Assembly: GCF_020536995.1 (NCBI RefSeq)
Contig: NC_068355.1
Location: forward strand, 71,743,053 to 71,807,052
DNA: 64,000 bases
Source: Dreissena polymorpha
Taxonomy: Eukaryota; Mollusca; Bivalvia; Myida; Dreissenidae
Direction of reading: 5' to 3'
The translations under genes were made by a program, and so were the position numbers. A model generated the notes under the pieces. That model searched no databases. It saw only the letters and a list, made by a program, of their open reading frames with translations, and had not been told where the DNA came from. Positions 30,378 to 64,000 of the stretch are shown here, piece after piece; positions within the stretch are counted from its first letter, which is position 1, and each line of letters opens with the position of its first letter.

Positions 30378-33300
30378 GTAAGTACATAACGATCATTTGT
30401 ATTTTATGCAGTTCATGTGTATGAACGTTCATAAAAGTTATTCGTTGAACAAACATTACAAAACCTTTTGCAAAGTGTCAATAAAAGATAAAATAATCAA
30501 CTGGTGCAATTGTATAATTTACAAAATAAAACACCATTTATTACTAGTAGGCTTAGCCATAGTTGAACATGCCACATACTGACATAGGCAAAATTACACA
30601 AATTCAACAAAAGTGCAAATAACAAAGTTATTATCGTTTAAAATTGATAAACCTCTATATAAAATTGTCTATATATTATATATCATATATGATTTTTTTT
30701 ATACCGGGTCCCTATGGGCCTAGCATGGAAAGCGTGACTGCACATATTATTGTAATCGAATACAGGTTTCAAACGTATTAGACATGAACAGACTACCTTT
30801 AAATAAATATTTTATTTTATTCTTGTTTGTTATACTGAATTTTCGTGCTGGTATCACAGGTGGTTAGCGTGTGGCTATGATATTAATTAGTGAAAACATC
30901 ATTTTGAATGATAAATAATCATATTATAACGAAAAATTAACTTTTCTGAAAAAAAAAATTTCACTATCAAATATATATATATATTTGATAGTGAAATATT
31001 TTTTTTCAGAAAAGTTAATTTTTCGTTATAATATGATTATTTATCATTCAAAATGATGTTTTCACTAATTAATATCATAGCCACACGCTAACCACCTGTG
31101 GCTGGTATCACATATTATGAGCACACAGTAGGCTTAACTTTCGATTTATGCACACATTAGTTCAACCAACGTAGGCCTACATGGATAGGTAATAGGGTGC
31201 AGTATCACGTGACTTTTTGGGGTACACCCTTTTAACTTTAACGAATTTTAACACGACGTTAAGTGGTGCTTTATTTCGAATAACTGTTTAAAGGGGCCTT
31301 TTCACAGAGTTGGCATCTAATGAAGTTTGTCCTTAAATGCTTTTCATTATTAAATGTAAACATTGGATCTAAAAAGCTCCATTAAAAACATTAAAATAAC
31401 AAAAAGGGATAAAAGTAACCCTAAACTGGGCTCGAACCACTGAGCCCTAGAGTAAAAGTCTACCGTGTAGACCACTCGATCGCACATCGGCGCTCATACA
31501 ATAAGGGATGTATTATATACTTTATATAAGCAATCCTCGTAGTATCACATAATATAACGACAACAACTGAACTCTTCAAATAATTCAATCGTTTTGCGTT
31601 GCAACGCTTTTTAATTTTTCAGGTTTTTAAACCGTCACAAAATGCATATGAGTGAGATACAGTTCTGTACTGCTAAAACCACCAACATCATCAGCTGAGA
31701 ACCGCCTATCAACAAGTGTTTCGGCCCTTTAATCACAGGACACTCTTCAGGCGGCGGGCCCGCAGTGTTGATCAGACACTACGTGTTGGTGGTAGGCTTC
31801 CAGCTCCTCTCCTCTCTCTTCATCCACAACCAACTGGATGCCCTTTCTGCTTCTAGGCTCAGTTTGCCCACTGCTCTCTTCATGTCTGCTCCTTTGATGC
31901 CCAAGGCACTGAACATTCTCCACAGCGACTGTGCTGGGAACCCTTTAGTGCCGATTTCAACAGGGTAGAGCCACACTCGCCATCCTTTCTCTCTGCACTG
32001 TTCTTGCAGGTATGTATACTTGGCCTTTTTCCGTTCGAAGGCCTCTTCACAACGAGATTCCCAAGGGACTGTCAGTTCAACCATGATCAGACACTTATCT
32101 TTAGTGGACCACAACACAATGTCAGGTCTTAATGTTGTCATGATAATGTTCGGGAACACTAGCTTTTGCTTCAAGTCAACAGACATTTCCCACTGATCAG
32201 ATACATCTAACACAGAACTGGTAGGCTGCAGTTTTTTAGGCGCCTTTTATCCTTCCTTCACGAACTGAATCATTTGGGGTTTCTGTCTGGGCCTCATCTT
32301 GGTCCTCTCGCGCTCCAACTTGTCAGCGAGTTCCTGAAGAACACTGTCGTGTCTCCACCTGTAGCGTCCTTGGGTGAGGGCTGTGGTACACGATGACAGA
32401 ATATCTTCAATGGTTCCTGTCTTGTCACTTAATTGGCACTTGGGGTGGTCCTTTAGACCCCATCTGTGCAGGTTTGAGGGTGACGGTAGCAGGTCATAGA
32501 CTGATATGAGCAGGAACGCTATCCTCAGTGGTTCGTAGCTCCAAATATCAGCTCAGGTCAGTTTTCTTTCTGTCGTTGTCCACTTCGTCCACGCACCTTG
32601 GGCACCCATAGCCACAGCTTTTGCTCTTCTGTCTTCTTCTGCTGCTCTGACTTCATCTTGCACCATTCTCTTCCTTTCCATGTTTCCAGCAGAGCTCCAC
32701 ATAATGTTATCTTGGAGCTGCCTAGCCCCTGTCTGCCTACAGCTGTGATGCCGACAATGTCTTTTTGCTGGAGTCTTTTCTCGGCCTGTTCGACTGCTTG
32801 ACTTGCTGACCACTTTCTCCCTGTCCTAGTTTCAATCCCAGGATTTCGGATTGAACTGTCCTGCGATTGCTTGAGCGTCACTACCAGTCGTGTCTTTGCA
32901 ACTTTGGACTCCTCCACTAGTGATGATAGCGGGAATTGTAGCTGGTTCGATCGCCCATACAACCCGATGCTGGTAAAGCTTGGTGGTATTCCCAGCCATC
33001 GGCGCAGGTGTTTGCTGATCTTTCTCTCCAAGCATTCGACAGAGGATGTAGGTATTTCATATAGCATAAGGGGCCATATCAGTCTGGGGAGAAGTGCATT
33101 CTGGAAGAGCCATGCCTTGAACTTTCCTGGTAAAGCGGATTTGTCGATTTGTTTCAGCCCTTCCTGGAGCTGTGATCTAATGCGCTCTACGTTTGCTTTG
33201 TCACTAAGCCTCGAATCAAACCACTTGCCCAGGCACTTTATGGGACTGTCCATAATTGATGGTATGTCTTCCCCTTGGACTTGTAGGGTGAACCGTTTTG

Positions 33301-36300
33301 TGACTGATCCGCGCTTGATTACCAGACTTCTGGACTTCTTGGGTTTGAAATTCATTCTAGCCCAGGTGGCTGCCTCCTCCAATACCTTCAGTACCCATCT
33401 TGCATGTATGTGTGTCTGTGTTGTCACTGTAAGATCGTCCATGAAGCCTCTGCTTGTTGGCAGGTGTAACCCTGTAGATGTCTTAGGCCCGCGGGTTTCT
33501 TTGTTTGCAGGGTTGATTATGAGGTTCATGCCCATCACAAACAGGACAACTGAGATGGTACACCCGGTCACTATTCCCTTCTCCAGTCTCTGCCAAGCTG
33601 TCATCTTCTCGCCAACCATGAAGCGCAGTTTTATTCCACTGAAGTACGCATTGATCATCCCTTGGATGTGTTCAGGGATATGGTAGTACTGGAGGGCTGA
33701 TTCGATGAGCTTATGTGGAATAGATCCGTAGGCGTTTGCAAGGTCTAGCTATACTACAGTCAGGTCTGATTTGTTCACCTTTGCTTCTCTAATGAGCTGG
33801 CTGATTGCACTGGTATGCTCAACACCCTGAGAAGCCTGGCACTCCACCCTTTCGAACTGTCGTATCAATGTACCCATTTGTGGTAAGGTAGGTTGTCAGT
33901 CTTCTGGCTACGATGGCGAAGAATATCTTGCCTTCCACGTTTAGCAAAGATATTGTTCTGAACTGGCTGATGTGTTTGGAGTTCTTCTCCTTTGGAGTAA
34001 ATATACCTTCGGCATGTAGCCACTCATCAGGTATTATCCCCTTCCTCCAGATCACCTGAGCGACGGCTCTTTACTTTCCAGTGGGGATGTTGGGGGTGCC
34101 ACAGGTTCTAGTCTTGGGCAATCCCCGAGTGGTATTAACCTGTCTGGATCTGAGTGAACCTGTCTGAGGCGTTCCTCGATGTCTGCCATGCTGGTTTCTA
34201 ATTGGCCTGACCTTTCTCTGTCCAGAAGTTATTTGGAAAATAGATATCATAAAGAATGGTAAATGTTCAGTATTACTGTTTCCTCACAAATATCATAACT
34301 ACAACGAAAATTTGCGATTCTGAAACAATTGTGTTTCATTTTTTCGATTTACCAAAACGTGAAAAGGCCCCTTTAAGAAATAAAACATCACTACAAAAGT
34401 CACATCATCAAAGTCGTCGTAAAACGTTAAATAATAACAATATGAATAGTAAAACGCATCACTGTATACGTCTAAATGACTGGCCGGCCTAACTGCAGCA
34501 TGTTAATTGAGCGGCGGCTCTACGTTGTATTCGTAGGGTGGAATATACAATGTCCGTCAGTCAGTCCGTTCATCCAAAAACTGTTTCCGGTGATTTGTCC
34601 TAAACACTTCTAGATAGTTACTAGATTTTTGGTATGTGAGTGTACCTGCATGACTAACAGATCAGGTTCGAGTTTCGATATAGTTCTTTAATTTTTAGAG
34701 AAGTAACGGGCCTTGGAAATTTTCTCTAAAATAACAGGTTTATTGATTTCATTTCTGAAACGCTTTTAGATAACGGCCTTTATTTTGGGTGTGAAAGTCT
34801 ACCTACATAACTTACAGATCTAGGTCGAGTTTTTTTCCGGTCCGTTAATTTTTGACGGAGTAACGATCGAGCTTTACAATTTTCAACAAAATAGCTCCTG
34901 TGCGGCTTCAAAGCGCAATAGTGGAAATTGTGTTTCACAAATACAGGTCTTGTTGAAATGATGTTTTCCTAGTGTAAGAACCCATCTAGAATTATGAAAT
35001 TGAAATAGAATTATATAGAGTTTATCATGTGCACGTCCTAAAAGATGAAACCATACATAACTCTCTGGCTAAAGCGTCCGATCGTCACGAATTATTTTAT
35101 CATGACCACGCACAGAATATAGTTAAATGATCAAATGTACATTTTTTAACCAAAATCTTAACTAATAAGTGAGATATTTAAGTTTTAAAATAGTTGCATT
35201 AGAAAAGTCTCCAAGGTTATATTTGCCCCAGAGGTGCCTACTAATTTCAATGTCACATGTTACCTTTTTGCACCCAGGGGACGTTTTCTATATACTATAT
35301 AACCTTCTCCGTGGCCTAGTGAATAAGGCTTTCCCTTACGGAGCGGTAGGTTCAAGGTTCGAGCCGCACCCAGGGAACGTTCGGACTTGGCCCCTTGCCT
35401 ACCAAGCGGCTATATTAATCGAGGGGTAGATCTACTGATTGCTTTCATTGTAAAGTGATTTGCATTCAGGAAATAAATTGGGAGTAATTCAGTTCAATAA
35501 AGGCGTCTAATAAGTCGTAAGCCCTTAATCGAGATTGTTTACACCAAACTAAATGAACACTTATCGGTATATAGTGCACAATATAATAGCAAATGTGTTA
35601 AGCGAGAAAAATGCACGCCCAATGCACCTGCTTCGTTCCGGATCAGCCGGCAAAGTCCGAACATGGCGGCACTATCCACATACAGTTGATTTTTTTAAGA
35701 AGTTACTTCTTGAAGTTGTAATATAGCAAAAGTGGAATGGACCGGCTTTTTCCAGGTCGAAACTTCAGGCGCGAGTATTAATCCCAATTGTCCCTCTGTT
35801 TGGCTTCATTATGCAATGTCACTTTTTCCCACAGTTTGTCCAGGCTGTAGACTGGTACACCAAGACGTTTGGAGACACGATGATGGCTGAAAGGCCCGCG
35901 TGGTTCCAGTCTTTCTGCGCATGCGAGATGCTACTGCAGTTTCCGTTCTTCTTTTTGGCGGTTTACGCATATTGGAAAGGTATGCGCAACTATGTGTTAT
36001 ACTACAAACCATTCTTGATCCAACAGAGGAAATGTGCTAAGTTTTTATATCAAACATCGTACATTGTAATTTGGGTAGTTAAATGAATGCCATCATTGAA
36101 CGTTAATCCGAAAATACCTACAAGTCGTGTAAACGAGAGTTTAAACTCTAAATTGTATCGTGTTGTTTTGTATAATAAATTATGTTGTAACGCGTGTAGT
36201 ACCGGAATATGTTTTTTTATTTATTAATTTCAGGTATATCGAAACACAGATGGATACGGATACCGATAATAATCTATTCCTCCCACGTGGTGACGTCGCT

Positions 36301-36493
36301 CGTATCCATCTTCTTCCATATTTTTCTGCACGACTTTTCTCAAGGCGCCTTTAGAGGCCCGTCTACTCTGCAGGAGAGAACTGTTTTGGCGTGTTTTTAT
36401 TTTCCGTATTTTATTTTCCCACTAATGCTGTTGTTTGATGCATGTTTTAGCTCGGTCTACATAAATGGTAATTCGTCAAAGAAACGGTTGTAG
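30267..36493 (+). CDS. TMEM97: TMEM97 / sigma-2 receptor, three exons, complete
   Basis: An EXPERA-family membrane protein of the ER and endolysosome. It binds sterols and NPC1, affects cholesterol handling, and is the pharmacological sigma-2 receptor. Exons 30267-30377, 35835-35979 and 36234-36493; all GT-AG and phase-consistent. 171 residues (human 176). Four hydrophobic segments: HIPIALFFDSQAV region, FPFFFLAVYAYW, IIIYSSHVVTSLVSIFFHIF, and FYFPYFIFPLMLLFDACF. The two acidic residues that bind ligand in human (D29, D56) correspond to D24 and D51. The motifs ERPAWFQSF and FSQGAFRGPSTLQER match the family. The C-terminus KKRL is a KKXX-type ER-retrieval signal. Intron 1 (5.5 kb) is packed with mobile DNA. 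Confidence 0.95.
30855..31100. mobile_element. hAT-type palindromic MITE with 8-bp target duplication
   Basis: 246 bp, nearly one perfect inverted repeat (arms about 120 nt, very few differences). Ends CACAGGTGGT/ACCACCTGTG. GCTGGTAT is duplicated exactly on both sides (30847-30854, 31101-31108); an 8-bp duplication is typical of hAT. High arm identity implies recent insertion. Lies in TMEM97 intron 1, so the transcript could fold into a long hairpin. Confidence 0.85.
31409..31490 (-). repeat. tRNA-like module inside the TTAA element
   Basis: The minus strand reads GCGATCGAGTGGTCTACACG (A-box-like), CTCTAGGGCTCAGTGGTTCGAGCCC (B-box GGTTCGAGCC). It shares AGTGGTTCGAGCCCAGTT with 29530-29612. 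Confidence 0.5.
31655..34240 (-). mobile_element. 5'-truncated LINE of the restriction-like-endonuclease (R2/NeSL-like) type, decayed
   Basis: Minus-strand pieces, 5' to 3': finger region (WRKGIIPDEWLHAEGIFTPK, FRTISLLNVEGKIFFAIVARR) at 34055-33819; palm with SGIKLRFMVGEKMTAWQRLEKG and the catalytic motif FMDDLTV, plus thumb, at 33658-32558 (366 aa); a C-terminal zinc-knuckle-like CQLSDKTGTIEDILSSC near 32440; then an endonuclease domain at 32213-31779 with RPDIVLWS and CLIMVELTVPWE, the PD-(D/E)xK type. At least three frame breaks and one in-frame stop interrupt it, and the N-terminus is missing. No poly(A) tail at the 3' side. Family placement is by domain order. Confidence 0.75.
34508..34954 (-). 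mobile_element. HE-type element, further family
   Basis: Hairpin-like start ttgtattcgtagggtggaat/atacaa near 34523, gtcagtcagtccgt run, two units (agatctaggtcgagttt...), right end cacaaatacaggtcttgtt. Confidence 0.5.
35300..35515 (+). repeat. tRNA-derived SINE
   Basis: A box TGGCCTAGTG at 35313-35322 and B box GGTTCGAGCC at 35356-35365, spaced as in a Pol III internal promoter. An unrelated tail follows to about 35515. In TMEM97 intron 1. Confidence 0.55.
35835..35979 (+). CDS. TMEM97: TMEM97 exon 2
   Basis: Acceptor tttttcccacag, donor gtatgc. Encodes FVQAVDWYTKTFGDTMM, ERPAWFQSFCACEMLLQF and PFFFLAVYAYWK; includes D51, the equivalent of human D56. Ends one base into a Gly codon. Confidence 0.95.
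36234..36493 (+). CDS. TMEM97: TMEM97 exon 3
   Basis: Acceptor attaatttcag. Encodes ISKHRWIRIPIIIYSSHVV, the last two membrane segments, and the C-terminal tail INGNSSKKRL, stop TAG at 36491. Confidence 0.95.
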
Positions 36494-36960
36494 CAGCAAG
36501 AGACATAGTTGGATCGGACTTGGCTTTTTACCAAAACGGAATAGTAGAGAAAAACGTGGTTCTATGAACAAAATAGATACATGGGCGATAACCTTTTTTT
36601 GTATAATTATGCATATCTTTGAAACAAATCATCAGTAGAATAACCTTAATGGATGAGTAAAAGTAACAACTGTATATCTGATGAACATTTCAGCGATTTA
36701 TAACGTACTTCGTTAAATGATTGAACTTTAAAACGAGTTGTTAGTGGTTCCATTATCTGACTGTTTAAGTCTGGTTGAAGTTTCAAACCCATGAAGCCGG
36801 CCTGCAAATAAACAAACCTGAAGAAATATGGCTGTGAGTGGTTATTGTAGTCATACCAGTACATGTAGATTGTCACTGCAATAGTATGACCATGTCGATG
36901 GTATGCCCATGATTTGTGAATGTCATTATCCTTTTCTGATTTAATAAAGAACACAAACAA
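36494..36960 (+). other. TMEM97: Probable TMEM97 3' UTR
   Basis: Unique AT-rich sequence. The first good AATAAA is at 36943-36948, giving a 3' UTR of about 470 nt. End inferred. Confidence 0.45.
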
Positions 36961-37212
36961 ATCCCAGTTGTTAGAATGTCAAATTATCAATTAAAAAACC
37001 ATAAAAAAGTATAAGCCCATCATCCTGCCTAATGTCACTCTATTGCAAAGTACTAGAAATGTTAATTGCTTTGAACTTTTGAACTTGGCTGAGACATCAT
37101 TAGGACAAATATACTTATCGAGCTTCATAAAGATGACACAAAGTAGGGGACTTCTAGAGTATAAATATAATTTCTTTATTTAACCAATTGACCTTTTTTA
37201 TATGCTTACATG
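36961..37212. other. Short spacer between convergent genes
   Basis: No coding frame. TTTATT at 37175-37180 could be a distal poly(A) signal of the minus-strand adaptor gene, but the HE-B copy between argues against it. Confidence 0.3.
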
Positions 37213-37684
37213 AACAAGAGCAAACATGAACTCAGCCGAAATCTGGTCGGGAAATTGTTCCGACCAATTTTCATGAAGATTGGTCAAAAGTTATGGCAAT
37301 TAGTGTGGTCACAATGTTTCACTATAGCCATATAAGGAAAACTGCCCCACCCTCTGGCGGCCATGTCTTCCAACGAACTTGAACAATTTTGGAAATTTGC
37401 ATGTTCTGACCAGGTTTCATGAAGATTGGTCAATAAACAAGAGTTCTAGAGTGTAAACAAGGTTTAACCATAGCCATCTTAGGAAAACTACATCCACCCA
37501 GGTGGCCACAACCATTTTCCAACTCAACTGAATGTATAACAAACGAATATTCTGACCAAGTTTCATGAAGATTTGAAGGTCAATGTGGCCTAAAGAGTGA
37601 TAATAAGATAAATGTTGATGACGCATAATGGACACAAGGCGATCACAAAATCTCACCTTCAGCAATTAGTGCTCAGATGAGCTA
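37213..37684 (+). mobile_element. HE-B element(s), diverged
   Basis: Starts aacaagagcaaacatgaact. A second aacaagagttctagag at about 37437 suggests a joined second copy. Ends with the degenerate hairpin cagcaattagtgctcagatg agcta. Confidence 0.6.
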
Positions 37685-37689
37685 AAAAG

Positions 37690-38323
37690 GAACACATGTC
37701 TGATGTTAGGCTCATGTTGTTAAGTGAGAAAATCACCTGCTAAAAGCAGTGTGAGTACTCAACAAGATCATGTAACTGAACTTAAAACGAACCACACTGC
37801 ATCAAAACACATATGGACCTAGATTGTGATCCATATTGGACACGACCTGAGTAAAAAGATACTGTTATAATGGTGTGATGGTATGATCCCATTTCAGTGA
37901 CAAGTACAAGTATCAAGGCCATGCGTGTTTCAACAGCTATCAGTAGATAAAGCATACATTTATACAAATATTAGATTAAAGTTTATGTGCTTTATAATTC
38001 ATTTTACAAAACAACCACAGGACAAGTGTATAATACTTCCCTAACAATTATCTGGAATGTTCAAACACATTAAATTTTCTATTTAGCTTTCAATCATTTC
38101 TGTGCAAAATGCTTATGAAAAGTACAAATTATCTTTACATTCTTATTATAACATCATTAGACATATCAAAATGTGCAACACTAATTAACCATTTATTCTA
38201 GTTAAAATGTTATAACATAAATCTATCAGCACTACATGTAATCAGTTAATTTGGCCTTCATTTCCATTCGGGTATTGCTAAACAAGCACAATGCCATCTA
38301 GTACGTCACTGACACAATGCAGT
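37690..38323 (-). other. Probable adaptor 3' UTR and spacer
   Basis: AT-rich, no coding frame. TTTATT at 38192-38197 is a poly(A) signal on the minus strand, giving a 3' UTR of about 130-150 nt. Confidence 0.4.
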
Positions 38324-63892
<25,569 letters not shown>

Positions 63893-64000
63893 CTAAAAGA
63901 ATCCGGACAATTATAAATATGTATCATAAATATGCTGTTAGCTGTGTAAATATATCTAGATAGCAATGTTTAGAATTACTATCATTGAAAAGGAGAAAAT

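Larger units (their letters stand above)
31288..34376. mobile_element. TTAA-bounded element with tRNA-like module, split by a LINE
   Basis: TTAAAGGGGCCTTTTCAC at the left is inverted exactly at the right end, with TTAA at both borders. The left part (to about 31650) and right part (from about 34245) make roughly 500 bp of element; a LINE fragment lies between. A tRNA-like module occupies 31409-31490. No transposase. Confidence 0.65.

Noticed and set aside
29530-31490. Functional tRNA genes at 29530 and 31409
   Set aside because: Only A/B-box-like parts match; cloverleaf stems do not pair, and both share a module typical of mobile elements.
32871-33686. 271-aa open frame on +
   Set aside because: Antisense of the LINE reverse transcriptase frame; no family features in this direction.

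Overview
The window looks like nuclear DNA of a bivalve mollusc. It is AT-rich, carries intron-split genes with metazoan splice signals, and is crowded with the hairpin-ended, tandem-repeat elements and tRNA-derived repeats known from bivalves. A heterodont such as a dreissenid is my best guess, from general recollection of such repeats and not from a search. There is no operon structure, CRISPR array or prokaryotic signal.

Three host genes can be read exon by exon. (1) CHTOP (chromatin target of PRMT1, an mRNA-export factor) runs on + from 7983 to 25598 in six coding exons, one of them a phase-neutral 63-nt cassette; its 3' UTR ends near 26480. (2) TMEM97 (sigma-2 receptor) runs on + from 30267 to 36493 in three exons. 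(3) The shared beta subunit of the AP-1/AP-2 clathrin adaptors runs on - from 63892 down to 38324 in fourteen exons. About 93 N-terminal residues of the adaptor lie beyond base 64000. TMEM97 and the adaptor gene are tail to tail. The three genes are unrelated housekeeping genes and show no shared pathway.

Most of the rest is mobile DNA in introns and intergenic space. The dominant class is a set of related families, called HE-A to HE-I here. One end is an imperfect palindrome, the other end reads AACAAG, and the core holds tandem units of about 140-180 bp (about 329 bp in one array). They resemble Helentron-type non-autonomous Helitrons (inference). For these, strand '+' means the AACAAG end is on the left and the hairpin on the right. 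They nest in each other repeatedly: HE-B in HE-A at 12839-16206, HE-C in HE-I at 21642-23516, HE-A in HE-B at 38877-40397, HE-C in HE-B at 49783-52350.

Cut-and-paste elements are also frequent. They include two hAT-type elements with exact 8-bp target duplications (30855-31100, 43932-44876), a long-TIR element hosting the second of these (43797-45185), TA-flanked elements (1206-5115, 61926-62444), and two TTAA-bounded elements that each enclose a tRNA-like module (11278-12347, 31288-34376). The second of these is split by a decayed LINE with a restriction-like endonuclease domain. Exon 3 of the adaptor gene is followed by about nine decayed tandem copies of its own 3' end, each with or near a splice-donor sequence.

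Region by region: 1-7980 intergenic with nested DNA transposons; 7983-26480 CHTOP; 26480-30060 repeats; 30061-36950 TMEM97 with a repeat-filled first intron; 36950-38320 spacer; 38324-64000 adaptor gene.
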